Below are positions 11,220 to 22,962 of a stretch of 64,000 bases of DNA, in pieces. The position numbers were made by a program, and so were the translations under genes. The notes under the pieces were generated by a model. It searched no databases. It was not told the DNA's origin and saw only the letters and a list, made by a program, of their open reading frames with translations. Source of the DNA: Saposhnikovia divaricata (taxonomy: Eukaryota; Streptophyta; Magnoliopsida; Apiales; Apiaceae); contig CM071598.1 of assembly GCA_036435485.1 (NCBI GenBank), positions 200,735,148 to 200,799,147 of the forward strand, given 5' to 3'. Position 1 is the first letter of the stretch, and every line of letters starts with the position of its first letter.

Positions 11220-12285
11220 CTTTAATTTTATAAAATCATCGGAGTTGTTAAAAATCATGAAATTTTTTATAATATTATCTTTGTATATTTATTTAGTTTT
11301 TAAAATTGTGGAGTGAATTATTTTTTGTATTTAAGGATTTTAAAATGATTTTATGGATTATATTGCATTTTAGGGATCTATACTTGCAAAATTCGTAGTT
11401 AATTCGTTTTTTAACCTAAAAATATTCATGTGTTCCTAATTTTGTGCTCTTTATTTTAAAAATATTAAGTTTTATTTTCACTTATTTTCCATTTAAATTT
11501 GAATTTTAAAAGGTTTTTAATATATAAATAATAGCTTGTGAAATGACCGAATATTTTCTTCATTATATACACCCCTGGATATAGTTTCTTTCCGATTCTT
11601 TTTCTTCATTATCTCAAAATCAATCCTCACTGTACTCTCTCTTTACCTTCTTCAATTTCTTGTGATTAAACCACGATTTTTACTTGATTTTGTCATCCAA
11701 ATACTATGTTTTAGTAAATCAAACCCCTTTTTCTCTCTTTTCTCTCCTCCCTTCTTTTCAAAAAATCCTAGTTGCAAATTAGAAAAATCAGCATCTGCTC
11801 TTTGCTCTTGATTTCTCTTAGCTACCCATTAAAGATTGAAGCTTCGACTTCATGTTTCTTCCACCACTTTTTCGATTTTCATAGTTTTAGCTTGACTTTT
11901 TGGGTTCCAAAATCTATTTCCCAAAACATTGTTCATCAGCCTAGAAAAATCAATATTTGCTCTTATTTATCTGTTTTTCTTTGGATTTTTTGCTTACCCA
12001 TTATAGTTATTTGTTATATCTTCATGTTTCTTTAATTTCCTTGAGGTTTCTTCACCTCCTTAGTTCGTTTTTGTGTTTACAAATTCTCCCCATAATTGTT
12101 CTTACTTTCTAGGTTTGTTTAGATTTAAGCTTCAGTCCTCTGGATGTGTGGTAATCAGGTTGTTCGTTTTGATAATTTGTTGAAGGATATGGTTTTTAGT
12201 TTGATACTTTGTTGTATGATTTGCTTTGACAAAAGGATTCGGTTTGCTTTGTGTATAATGATTGCTTTTCTGTTTAAGGATTTTT
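11220..12285. other. CACTA interior, AT-rich, promoter/leader-like, no confident gene
   Basis: AT-rich, then pyrimidine-rich from 11560 like a plant 5' leader. It holds two imperfect copies of a roughly 170-bp stretch (about 11775-11850 and 11936-12030; 'tagaaaaatca', 'ttgctct', 'tacccatta', 'cttcatgtttctt'). An 87-residue open frame at 11772-12035 spans this repeat and looks fortuitous. Confidence 0.45.
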
Positions 12286-12289
12286 TTTA

Positions 12290-12738
12290 AAACTCTCAGA
12301 ACATTACACAACGGTTTTTGCTAAAAACTGTTGTCACGTGTTTTCTAAAGATAGTTACTTTCTAACACTGGTTTTTCAACACAATTGTCTCGAAATATTA
12401 ACACAACTAGTGCTTAAAAACTGTTATCTCAATTGCACAACATATATGAAAATCCATTATCTTTCCCAAATAATGTACAACGGTTTATTATGAATTGAAA
12501 CACACTTGTGTTAATACACGTTACACAATACCACTGTAAACTACCATTGTCTCATCTGACCAAAGGGGCACCAGTTAGACAACGTTTTTAAAAACGTTGA
12601 ATAACCATTGTCGGCAGTTAAAAGACACAACACTTTTTTGCTAGCTAACAGTTCACCGTTGTTAAATTTTTTGGGACAACGGTATTTTTCGCGACCATTG
12701 TGTAACATGTGTTGTCTGATTCGATTTCTGGTATAGTG
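12290..12738. repeat. Right subterminal repeat region of the CACTA element
   Basis: Dense, short, two-orientation motifs (ACAACGGTTT, AAACCGTTGT, CCATTGT variants) end in the terminal sequence ...CAGATT-type/TATAGTG at 12738. It mirrors the left end and defines the element boundary. Confidence 0.75.
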
Positions 12739-12741
12739 ACA

Positions 12742-13500
12742 ATCTGAATTTATTTTTGTATTAGTTTAATAAGCTGCCCCCCCCTAAAAAAATTTCTGTT
12801 TTCGCCACTGAAGAAGAGGACAAAGATTTATCTAGTGTTTTTATGCTCAAGTTGTTAACGTTAAAAGAGAAGTCGTGTGATATGTTTCCATGCTGTTGTT
12901 GATTACCAAATTCAGTAGAGAGATTCCACATTTGTTCATTTATACTATTTGTCTTTGCTCAATATACCGTCGAAGTCGAGTATCCATGATTCCATGGTTC
13001 GAAAAATTCATTGTCGTAAGTTTACTTCATCCCTCTGAGTTAATGAGAGATGTGGAATGTTGAGTTTAGAAGTACACAATTATATGTATGTATTTGTTTC
13101 TCTTATACTGGTTCTTTGTTTGTTTGTGTGCTTTTCCTGAATTCCAGAATGCTTCTATGGTTTATATTTGTGTATTCCTCTGTTTTTTATATTATTTTAT
13201 ATAAGTCGTTTGACTTTTTTGCACGTATTTATAAGTATTTTGACTGTATAGTTAAAATTAACATTTTCAATTAATTTTTTTTGTGAACTAAAATTTTGAT
13301 TACACAATTTTATTCAAAAAAAGAAAATTTCAAAAACAATAAATTTTAGTTATGTGGTCAATGCACCTAATAATGTGTGCAGAAAATTCAAACAACCTAT
13401 ATAAAAAACGGAGGGAGTAATTATCGACATAATCAAGCATTCATTTATTGTAAAGTTCAATGACCTAACGCCCATCGTATTCTCCGAATTCCTTAAAGAC
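12742..13500. other. AT-rich sequence right of the CACTA element
   Basis: Nothing gene-like. Short open frames here (for example 13050-13274) have the composition of random AT-rich DNA. Confidence 0.45.
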
Positions 13501-13506
13501 CTATTG

Positions 13507-14800
13507 TAACAGCCCGCCCTTTTTTCTTTTTATTAATCATATACTTTATTACAAACATAACTATTACAAAAGCGCGGGTAATAATGACGAGTCAACATCC
13601 AATCTATTCCAAATCTAAGATCCTCGAACTTAAATGCACCTCAACTTGATCTTATGCCAAACCTGGAAATTTGTAAGTAATGAGCTACACAACCCAGCAA
13701 TTAACAATTGAATTACAATCATTCTCGAAAAATCAGTGGGCGTTTTATTAAAATAAATTTTCCTTCAAAATAATATCGGTTAAAAAAAGACAATTTGAGA
13801 AAAACTATTCAACCCGCAATTTAATAATTTTAAAAACTAAAAACAAGGTACGATAATCTTATCAAATTCCACAGTCTTATTCTACGGTCACACTTTGCCA
13901 GTGGCCGACATCTTATTCTTATTCTTATTTTTCACCACACTTTTCCAGTGGCCGGGATCTAAAGTTCAATAATCACGCGCCCTTATCAGGTATCTAAGGC
14001 TAGTTCCAGAACTATATCGTAAATTACGAACGGGTTCGAAACATAGAGACTGAGTTTCAAAGATTCTCATATCTTATATCTTATACAATTCGAAAACAAT
14101 ATTCTTATATCTTATACGAAATCGAAATTCACAATATCAAAATCTTTTTCGAAAATAAAAGTCAAAAGGTACTTACATCCATCCTTCAAATCAAGAATTC
14201 ACACCATACTAGGACACATGCCCAATCATGAAAATCAAATCTTAAACTTCGAACAATATCTCCATAATTCTCATCCCGATCAGATCTGTATTACGCCTTT
14301 TTGACCCTCCAAACGATCTTTTTTGGAAAACCTCAAAACACGAAAGTCGTAGAGAATGAAAATATCTTTCTAACAAGGTATATTCATTGAAAACGGACCC
14401 GTAACGAATCGGGAATCAAATAAAATATCTGCTGAATGGATATTTAAATTGAAAAACGAGATCTGAATATGTTTTGTGATTTCGAGTATATTTGGAAACA
14501 TAATCTGAGAAAATAATGTAAACGAAAGTTGTAGGGAACTGAAAGAGCTTTTTGAATCATTCAGAATCATTGAAATTTGAGGTAAACTGAATTTTCTACG
14601 AATTTTACAAACTTGCAGAATTATGAGAAACATCTTGCGAATTTCAATAACAAAGAAGAACAAAACGAATGAAGATTTGTGTATCGAGAGAGATAAAAAG
14701 AGATTAGGCGACTCAAAATAATATTGAAGAATAATGAGATCTAAATATATATGTAGGGATTTAAAACCCTAAGCCAAAACTTACTAGGATCTGTTATTCA
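13507..14800 (+). other. Possible Ty3/gypsy LTR relic
   Basis: It starts TGTAACAGCCCGCCC, the type of sequence that often begins LTRs of plant chromovirus (Tekay/Del-like) elements. It holds a direct repeat of 'ccagtggccg' (about 13898 and 13948). I found neither a second LTR, a primer-binding site nor gag-pol. This is a suggestion only. Confidence 0.28.
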
Positions 14801-16907
14801 AATCCGATCCATATTAAAAGCCCATTATTATAATCTAATTTTAATTCCTAATTTTTACCAAATTTTAATCCTTATTATTATTATTATTAATCTATTTTAT
14901 TATTCTAAAAAAATACGGGATATTTTAATCATTATTATTATCATTAATCTATTTTTTTTAAAAAAATTGAACTTTTAATGATCTTTTTAAAAAATTGAAC
15001 TTTTAATGATTTTTTTAAAAAAATAACTTTAAATAATTTTAAAAAAATAATTTTAAATTATTTTTTTAAACGCAATAAATTTGAAACGTTTTAAAAAAAA
15101 TTAAATGATTTTTTAAAAAAATTGAATATTTTACGATTTGTATTGAATTTTTTACATTTTTAAAAAAAATTATTTTAACGATATAGTGATGCTACAGTGT
15201 AAAAATATGAAATTACCCTTCTGCCTTTACTCAATTAACAGAGTTAGTCATAAACTAAAGGAAGTACCCAAAATGTCGAAAAAAATAGTTTTTTTTTCTT
15301 TTGCTAATTACGAAAAAAATAGTTTAGGTATGCTTTTGGTCAAAATTAAAGTTTCGATCCCAAAGTACAAAAATGAAATAGTTGGGTACCAAAAAGCAAG
15401 TTAGTCTTATTTATCGTTTGAAAAGAGGCTGCTAAGTTTGACGTAAAATGATGCATACATGTCATACTTCCATGGGCACCTTCATATACTTTTTGGCATA
15501 GTGTCCATAATTTTTTTTGATATTTTTTTTCAAAATCATACATGAAAATGTATCAGTATCAATATCATTCGCACACAGAGATGCCCCAAGCATTCAAGGC
15601 ATGCAAGTTTCCAAAAAACTGAAGGGATACAGAGATGAGTGTTGTTGGGAGAAACTGGTACAACAAGTGTTTTGAGGTTATTTGGTGTTATCGAGGACAC
15701 GGTGGTGGTTGACGCGGTCAAGTAGACCGCAGCTGATCCTCCTCCCTAGAATAGAGAGTATTTATTATTATACTTGTCTAGTTTACAGCAAATATGCAAT
15801 AATGGAGGAGGAGACCTTTAATTTAGCAAGCCAGGCCCATACCTGGCCATTGTTTTACTGTGAGCTCATGGTAATGGGCTAGCATTATGGGCCCAGGTGA
15901 CCGGCCATGGCTCCAGCTCGATCTTAGCTAGGAGAGCAGTCATGGGGTCTCCTATTGTGGCCGGGGGTACCCGATTGAGAGGCCTATCCTCGCTTATGAG
16001 GAGGAGGGGCTCGTTTCGAGTGACCTGGGATATTTGGAATATCTGTTTTATGTGATTTATAAAGTTTTGCGAAAATATTTTAGTTCAACCCTTAGTGATA
16101 TAGGGTATACCGAGTTAACCAGCTATAAAGGTACTATAGCTATGTCATTATGGCACCAGTGACATGACACTTCCGTCGCAGTGTGATTGGTCATGGCGTA
16201 TCCTTCTGATAGCTCAGGTGGCGAGCTTTTGCGCATTTTGATATTTGTTTCAGGATACGTGGATGCACCCAGAGTTTGATTTGATTTATGATTTGAATTG
16301 GCGGTGATGTTGTATATGCCATACACGTTATCCGATTTGTTGCACATATTAGGTATCATATGTTGTGTGTATTTGTATCTGTTCTGCTCTGATCTCGGTA
16401 TGAATATCCTAACCCCTCGTTGCTTCAGCCATGTTTATTTTTGAAATAAATGTTTTACATAAATTTGTCAAATATACGTAATTGTTTTTTTGTTTTATAA
16501 ATTGTACTCCAAATCCGTACTGGGCGTTTGGCTCATGCCGTATTCTTTTTCTGGCAGGTGCTTAGGGGGATCTAGGATTGTGTGATGGAGAGCTACCCTT
16601 ATTCCATTGATTAGGACTTATGGACTTCCAGCATTATTTAGACTTAATCATTTATTTAGAGATTATTTTAGTGCTCTGTGCAGGTTATGGATTTTAAGTA
16701 ATATCTCCTCCCATTTTAGGAACTATGAGTCATATCTTCAGCCAATACAATAGCAAGTCCCGTGTCTTCGCTTGTTGGTTCAACTAATATACTATGTATA
16801 AAGATGGAATGCAAATGTGAATGACATACATCGTTGATTGTTGACACTTCAATAAGTTGCCTATTTATTACTTTCCTATCTGTCTAGAAAGATATACCAC
16901 ACTGTGA
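14801..16907. other. AT-rich then mixed-composition intergenic sequence, repeat-like
   Basis: At 14840-15180 there is low-complexity sequence rich in 'ttttaaaaaaatt' phrases. From 15700 to 16600 the composition rises toward 50 percent GC, with phrases resembling untranslated parts of LTR elements (for example 'gtactgggcgtttggctcatgcc' near 16518). No coding domain was recognised. Confidence 0.35.
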
Positions 16908-16917
16908 CCATTGTCCT

Positions 16918-17110
16918 GGGTGAGGATCCTCTGTCCCCTTCTCCATGTCCCCTATACAAAATGGGTGCCCCTGGCGGGGCCCATTGTAAGGAAAATGGAA
17001 ATAAAAATATTTTATTTCCATTTTCCTTACAATGGGCCTCCCCAGGGGCACCCATTTTATATAGGGGACACAAAAGGGGACATGGAGAAGGGGACAGAAG
17101 ATCCGGGCTC
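16918..17110. mobile_element. Foldback MITE, Mutator-type, 193 bp
   Basis: The whole element is a near-perfect hairpin centred near 17008, with arms running through CTCTGTCCCCTTCTCCATG, ATGGGTGCCCCTGG and CCATTGTAAGGAAAATGG. It is flanked by a perfect direct duplication of CATTGTCCT (16909-16917, 17111-17119), extendable to 10 bp with a preceding C on both sides. A 9-10 bp TSD places it with Mutator-like MITEs. It has no coding capacity; open frames across it are by-products of the palindrome. Confidence 0.88.
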
Positions 17111-17119
17111 CATTGTCCT

Positions 17120-18052
17120 ACCAACTAACTAGATAGTTGTCATAATTAAGAACGAGTAACTTCAAAACCAGATATTAGACTTTGCACTTATACTCTAAAG
17201 AACATGTAACAAGTAACTCTCATATTCTAAATGGATAAATAACACTTATGATCATAAGGAAGATGCGGATAACACTTATGCAATTACATGTTGTGGACAC
17301 CATAACACTCCACAAAATAGAAAGCACACCCAAAAAAACCAATAGATCATAATAAGGTGATCATTAAGGAACAATTAAGTGGGAAAGAAATATATTAATG
17401 GTGAAATTAGAGATACAGAGGACTAAAACAAAATAAAAACATCAAAAACTTACAATTAGACTGCAAAGACGTTAAATTATTCTAAACCTAAGCCCCAAGA
17501 ACAACCATTACCCTCTTATTTCAATCTAATTAAGAGATCATTAGGCTCCCTGAAATATTAATAAGCCTGCCATACGACAATAAACAAGTTTAATTACACG
17601 AAGCAAGTGTATAACGTTTACGGAACTCCAGCAAAAGCCAGTACTACGTACTCACATTTAGAACTCATCTCTCCTTTACTTGAAAACTATTTCAGGCCTC
17701 AACAAGCTGTGCAGTACTCGGAACTAAACTGAGTTTCGAAGGAGATTGGTACTGCATTGCTCTTTTTTTTATTCATATTTTTTTTGGACCGGGTTAACTT
17801 TGGGCCTATTTTTCTCATGCCTGGACTAATATTCATCCCAGTAATTTGTTTTCTATTTTGACAAGTCCATTTAAAATAATGTCAGATAAAACTCATAATC
17901 ATCATTGAAACTCAGTTGCTATATTAATAGTATCATTTAAAACTCATTAATTAACATATCAATGAAATATAAAGCATGCAGAACCAAACACAATATTAAA
18001 CTTTAAAGTCATTTTATTCATATAATTATACTATATCGATTACAGAGTCATA
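17120..18052. other. AT-rich intergenic sequence
   Basis: No gene, repeat structure or RNA recognised. Confidence 0.45.
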
Positions 18053-18060
18053 TCCATTAC

Positions 18061-18279
18061 CAGGGCCGTCTCTGAGCATGTGCAGGAGGTGCGACTACAC
18101 AAGGCCCCAAAAGTTTTGGGCCTAATTTTGATAAATTTGTTTGTTTTAAATTATAATATATGAATAATTAAAAAAATATATAATAAATGTATAATAAATA
18201 TATTGTATAATATAATTTTTGCACGTTTATTACACAAATTTGCACAATTTTTGCACAGGACTCCTTAGAGACGGCCCTG
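18061..18279. mobile_element. hAT-type MITE, copy 1
   Basis: The left end CAGGGCCGTCTCTGAG pairs with the right end, which inverts to CAGGGCCGTCTCTAAG. The 219-bp interior is AT-rich and non-coding. The left flank 'tccattac' recurs as 'accattac' three bases beyond the right end, so the TSD is imperfect. It belongs to the same family as the copy at 19078-19284, which has a perfect 8-bp TSD. Confidence 0.82.
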
Positions 18280-18394
18280 TAAACCATTACAGAGTTCATA
18301 TCATATCTATGCGGAGTACATTATAAGGCTTGAAACACAGGTGATCTCAATAGAGAACCAACGCAAACCCCTAAGACTTTCGTTAGGAGGGTAT

Positions 18395-19353
18395 GTGATT
18401 GGCTGGTGAGTTATTTTGTCGAGGCAGATTAATATCTCAAACAATAGATGGCCTTGTTAGCAGGATATGTAGACATTCTCAATGCCGAGCTGAGAATGCA
18501 CCGCATTCACTATATATGTCCTGCTTGCTGTACAACTTGCCTAGCTTTAATCCACCATTCACCAGTATTTGCAATAGATTCATTCCCTGCCTAGCTTTAA
18601 TCTCGTCCAGTAAATACGCCTCACCTGCAGCATTGTCATCCCCCCACAGCCCCATTTGACCATGCTTGATCCACTCATTATCCCAGAACGCCTGTTTTTG
18701 ATGTCACTGCGAGTCAATAACAGCCCAATAGGTGTCCAACTCTGGCTCCAATTTCTCAAACTACATTTATTCAAAGTTATATTTAGTATAAGAGCTGATG
18801 ATAGTAATTATAATTTATTAAGTTATATTAAAATTTCAAAACACTTAACCTAAAAAAAACAAGCAAGGTACTTACCACTTCATCGAAGATTGGCTGGCTT
18901 GGTTTAGTTGGGGAAATTAATGCGTAAACTATCGCCGTAAATATTAGCTGGCCAAAGGCCATGCATTGAAAAGTTGTTTGTGTAAAACTCGGGAAGAGGA
19001 GAGACACAAATTGAACGATTTGCAGGACTGCAAAAAGTTGGTGTCCATGTCTTGAACAAACTGTAGATGATCATATATAAGGTCGTCTCTGAGCATGTGC
19101 GGGAGGTGCGACTGCACAGGGCCCCAAAATTTTTGGGCCTGTTTTAAATTATAATATATGAATAAATTATGAAAAATATAATAATTGTATAATAATTATA
19201 TTGTATAATATAATTTTTGCACGTTTATTACACAATTTTGCATAATTTTTTCACAGGACCCCTTAATTCTTAGAGATGGCCCCGATCATATACATCCTTT
19301 ATATCGGGTGTTGGAAGAGGAGGGCAATCGTTTATTGCTATCAATATTTTCAT
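18395..19353 (-). pseudogene. RNase T2 (S-like RNase) pseudogene interrupted by a hAT MITE
   Basis: On the minus strand an ATG at 19353 (MKILIAIN...) leads, after removing the MITE and one TSD copy, into YDHLQFVQ. A frameshift follows, then WTPTFCSPANRS and the first catalytic motif FSMHGLWP (about 18960). After a GTAAG-type donor near 18875, a second exon holds the second catalytic motif FWDNEWIKHG (about 18690-18660) and then ARQGMNLLQILVNGGLKLG. Both conserved RNase T2 motifs, with their active-site His residues, are visible. This family degrades RNA in the secretory pathway or vacuole; S-RNases of self-incompatibility belong to it. A stop precedes the second motif and others lie near the C-terminus. 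A clear signal peptide is lacking. Confidence 0.83.
19078..19284. mobile_element. hAT-type MITE, copy 2, inside the RNase T2 coding exon
   Basis: Termini of the form TAAGGTCGTCTCTGAG / CGGGGCCATCTCTAAG match copy 1. The flanks are a perfect 8-bp duplication ATCATATA (19070-19077, 19285-19292). Removing the element and one TSD restores continuous reading from VYD into HLQFVQ of the RNase. Confidence 0.9.
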
Positions 19354-19415
19354 AATTAGTGATCGATGACTGAAATTTGCAAAGATTGTGATTTATAAAT
19401 GCAAATAACAGGTCC

Positions 19416-19427
19416 CTTTATATAAGG
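19416..19427 (-). promoter_or_regulatory. TATA box of the RNase T2 pseudogene
   Basis: CCTTATATAAAGG on the minus strand, about 65 bp upstream of the ATG at 19353. Its position suits a TATA box with a short leader. Confidence 0.5.
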
Positions 19428-19439
19428 CGCCAAAATCAA

Positions 19440-20110
19440 CGCTTTAACAATTAATATTAGCTTAATAAGTTGCTCTACAAATAACAATTTTTTATCCCCA
19501 CGAAAGATACTAGTGCTCCACAGGGATTGAATTCAAGTTCTGGAAATTTAAATTTACTGAACACTTCAAAAAATAAATAAAAACAAACATATGTAAATAT
19601 CTTTTTCCTTAAGCAAAAATTAATTGCTAAGTTTATTTTTTGCATGTTGAAGTTGTTGTTCAAAAACGAATACTACAACAATTATTATAACTATAAATAC
19701 AATATTTTAATTTCTTAAGCAAGCTATTAGTTTTGAAGTTGTTGGTCAAAAATTAATTCCTACAACAATATTTTAACTACAAATACAATATTCTAATTTC
19801 TTAAGCAAGCTATAAATTTAAACTATAAATACAATCTTTTAATTTCCTAAGCATTCTAATTTATCATTAAAGCATAGTATTGGGTAGGGTAGAGCGGTTT
19901 CGTTTCGGTTTTTGGATAAAACCGCAATCGAAACTACATGTCCTCGATTTTAAAAATCGAAAACCTCAATCGGAACCTAACCATCGGTTTTGGTTTTCAA
20001 AAACCTCGGTTCAATTTTCAACGGTTCGATTTCGGTTATAAAACCGGAAGAAAATTTTACAATGGCTCAATTTATAAAAGTGATTTAAAAATTTAAAACA
20101 TATGAAAGTT
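19440..20110. other. AT-rich stretch with short tandem repeats and a degenerate hAT-like fragment
   Basis: About 19665-19850 repeats 'ctataaatacaatattttaatttcttaagcaagcta' phrases two to three times. About 19885-20050 is rich in CGGTTT/AAACCG words and begins TAGGGTAGAGCGGTTT, like the ends of some plant hAT MITEs, but no matching right end was found. No coding sequence. Confidence 0.4.
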
Positions 20111-20114
20111 ACCT

Positions 20115-20335
20115 CGGTTAATATTTCATTTGATCACTGCTAAAAGCCTGGAATTTTTTGAAAGTACTACCTAGTACAAGACCACAAATCAACCAATAAT
20201 AAAATTTCTAAAATGACATGGAAACACCTAGCATACCATGTTAATCATCTCCAAGGCCAAACATTAATTTATAGCGATAAATTGTAGTGACCTTATGAAG
20301 CTTCATTTCATTCTGCTATACAAGCTATAGTACCT
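20115..20335. repeat. Dispersed repeat, copy 1 (partner at 39247-39450)
   Basis: Shares long near-identical stretches with 39247-39450, for example 'accaataataaaatttctaaaatga' and 'ggaaacacctag...ataccatgttaatcatctccaagg'. The two copies lie in the same orientation 19 kb apart. Identity of the repeat unknown; non-coding. Confidence 0.85.
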
Positions 20336-20543
20336 ACCAAACAAAAAGAACAACAAGCATTGCAACTAGTACCGAGGACTATACTGTAAGACGAGAGGAC
20401 TATAATACAGAGAAATGCAGCAAATAGTTCAAGGTGGCTCAAGAAGGAACATAAAGTGTACATCTCTAAACGCTTTCAAGTAAAATATCAGCCAATAGAG
20501 AAGTACTCTGATTGTTAGTTGGGCCTTTATGTCGAAATCAAAC

Positions 20544-21788
20544 TGTTAGAAAATGGAAAGTTTGAGGCATATTTATAATATGTTCTTGATGTAATTTCCG
20601 GAATCTAACAAATGGAGGTTGTTCCTTGTAATGAAGGATTAAACTTTCATGTTTGGATCAAAGACATTTTCTTAGTGTAATCCATAAATAAATTGAGTTG
20701 AAGTTGATTGCTTGAAATGGGTTATTTGGGTTGTTTAGTTGAAATAACTTGTATCACACATTGAATTGGTAATGAAAGGTTGGTGGCTTTATATAGCTCC
20801 ATGTGTAAGTGTAGTGCACAACTACTAAGGCATATGGGTGTGCATGGTTTTAGTGTGGGCCTCATGCGCGCACACACACACGCACCGCCGTCCGCCACGC
20901 CACGATACGACACGACTTGGGTCGAGTCGGGTCGGGTCGAATGGAAATTTGGGCGAATGTCTCGGCATCTCGCGTACGCGAGGTGACTTGGGCGAGGAGG
21001 ATTTTTTATTACCTGATTGGAGAATTGATTATTGATGTATTTTAACAGGTTAACAGATTTATTTGTTAATTGATTGGATCAATATTTGGATTAAATCCTG
21101 ATGGACTGGATCAGTACTTGGAGTAAATCCTGATGGACTTGGTCAGGCATCAAATACTGATGGGCTAAATCCTGATGGATATTAGTTCCTGACGAGCACT
21201 AAATCTTGATCCTGATGTCCTGATGCTACTGTAACTAAAAAATAAATCTTGATGTTGTAGTTAATGCAATTAAATCCGAATAATAATTTCCTTTTATTGA
21301 GTATCAGCTACATTTTATTTTTGGTATTATATACATATAGAATAGAACGTTAACATAATAAGAGATACGTCTTAAGGATAGAAACCCTATCTACCTTCTT
21401 CTTCTCTGTTCTCCCTCAAGACATACAGTCTATATACATAGTTCTCAGTGGAACCGAGGTGTTGGTCGCTGTTGATCTCTGGTGTATTTGTGAACACATT
21501 GATCTGTTGCTGTTTTATCCTGGAAGCGATATTGCTGCAACCCATCACAACGTAAGTGGGGCAATATCTCTTCAAGAATAGCCAAGTCTTCTCGAAGGGC
21601 TTGGTGACTCAGTTGTTCTTCTCTCTCTAATCAGTTGTTGCTAAATCTTCCGTGGGAGATAAGTTTTCTTACGTTTCTCGTTAATTACAGTCTCTGATTA
21701 TATTCTTGTTTATGCCTTCGTGATTTGTTTTGTTAATTCATTATCTGCCTGTTCTTGTTTAATATATATCACTGCCTCATTGTTGTTG
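20544..21788 (+). repeat. Left LTR of the Copia element (3' end missing)
   Basis: Matches 23493-24717 with substitutions and indels. It contains the palindromic word CTCGCGTACGCGAG (about 20969) and repeated 'aaatcctgatggac' phrases. The last ~30 bp expected from the other LTR are replaced by pol sequence. Confidence 0.85.
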
Positions 21789-22962
21789 TTGCTTCTAGAA
21801 ATGAAAGAAAAATATGTAAGTTAATCAAGTCTATATATGGCTTAAAACAAGCTCCAAGAGACTGGCATAAAAAGTTTGATGAAACTATTTTTGAATCAGA
21901 ATTTGTAGGTAATGAAAGTGATAATTGTCTACTACATGGTTAAAGGAAGTGAATGTATTATTATTTGCCTATATGTGGATGACATTTTGTTGTTTGGAAC
22001 CAATATTGAGATTATTAACGAGACAAAAAGGTTCTTGAAAAGGCATTTTGAAATGAAAGATATGGGAGAGGCTAGTGTGATTCTTGGAATCAAGTTGACT
22101 CAGTCAACTGATGGAATAACCTTGTCACAATTTCATTAAATAGAGAAATCTATACTTGAGAAGTATGGTTATTCAAATTGTAGAATCGTGAAGTACTCCG
22201 TATGATCCTAAAATCGCCCTTGTCAAGAATAGTTCAGGAGTTTCTTTGTCTCAGTTAAGGTATTCTCAGATTATTGGGAGTTTGCAGTATCTTGCTAATG
22301 GTACTAGGTTGGATATTTCATATTCAGTGTCTAAGTTAGGAAGATATACAAGCTGTCCAAATAAGACTCATTGGGATGCTCTTGATAGAGTACTTAGATA
22401 TCTGAAAGGCACCATATATCTTGGTTTGCATTACAGGAGGTTTCCTGGAGTGCTAGAAGGATATAGTGATGCAAGTTGGATAGCTAAGAAGTCTGGTTCC
22501 AATGGAGTGATTAGATACTTGTTTACCATTGCGGGTGGAGCAGTGTCTTGGAAGTCTTCTAGACAGACTGTAATAACTCGATCTACTTTTGAGGCTAAGT
22601 TGTGTGCATTAGATGCCACGAGGATGGAGGTTGAATGGTTACATGGACTTATGTTAGTGTTACCTGTAGTAAGTCGACCACTTTTTGCTTTTGATGTTCA
22701 TTGTGATAGCCGTACAACTATCGACAAGATTAACAGCAAGAAGTATAATGTGAAAATAAAGAGACATATCCAAGTTAGACTAAAGTCTATAAGGGGTCTA
22801 ATGTCTAACAGGATCATAGCTGTTTTGTTTATTGGAACTCAAGAAAACCTATCTCATCCTTTGACTAAGGGACTTGAGCATGCTGTTGTCTTTAAGTCTA
22901 GGTTGGGGATGGGACTGATAGCCCATAAGGATTCATCTACAGCGGGAACCCAATACTCATGA
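21789..22962 (+). pseudogene. Copia pol remnant: reverse transcriptase end and RNase H
   Basis: Frames in order: SIYGLKQAPRDWHKKF (about 21830-21880), the catalytic YVDDILLFGTN (about 21980), MKDMGEASVILGIK, then after a stop at 22139 and a frame change LRYSQIIGSLQYLANGTRLD, SDASWIAKKSGSNGVI, WKSSRQTVITRSTFEAK and ENLSHPLTKGL. These are the diagnostic end of Copia pol. A frame change near 21930 and breaks at 22140-22245 make it non-functional. Confidence 0.9.

Larger units (their letters stand above)
7166..12738. mobile_element. CACTA (En/Spm-type) element, 5.6 kb, with nested and captured sequences
   Basis: The left end CAGTACAACAGAAATCGATT pairs with the inverse of the right end (CACTATACCAGAAATCGAAT, ending at 12738), both followed by TCAGACA. 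The flanks are the 3-bp duplication ACA (7163-7165 and 12739-12741). Both subterminal regions are packed with ACAACGGTT-type motifs in both orientations, typical of CACTA transposase-binding repeats. No TNPA/TNPD-like transposase is visible, so the element is non-autonomous. Inside are a TRIM (8013-8322), spliced gene fragments on the minus strand (8763-9533) and a 174-bp satellite (about 9870-11215). Confidence 0.82.

Noticed and set aside
11772..12035. 87-residue frame with hydrophobic stretches in the first CACTA element
   Set aside because: It spans an imperfect duplication of pyrimidine-rich DNA; the hydrophobicity follows from T-rich composition.
669..19353. F-box genes and an RNase T2 gene within 20 kb, reminiscent of a self-incompatibility S-locus
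   Set aside because: The F-box genes are of the PP2 type, not SLF/SFB, the RNase is a pseudogene, and unrelated transposons fill the space. Proximity alone is not evidence.
20965..20985. Palindrome CTCGCGTACGCGAG in both Copia LTRs as a possible regulatory operator
   Set aside because: Present in both LTR copies, so it is part of the LTR; no evidence for a specific binding protein.
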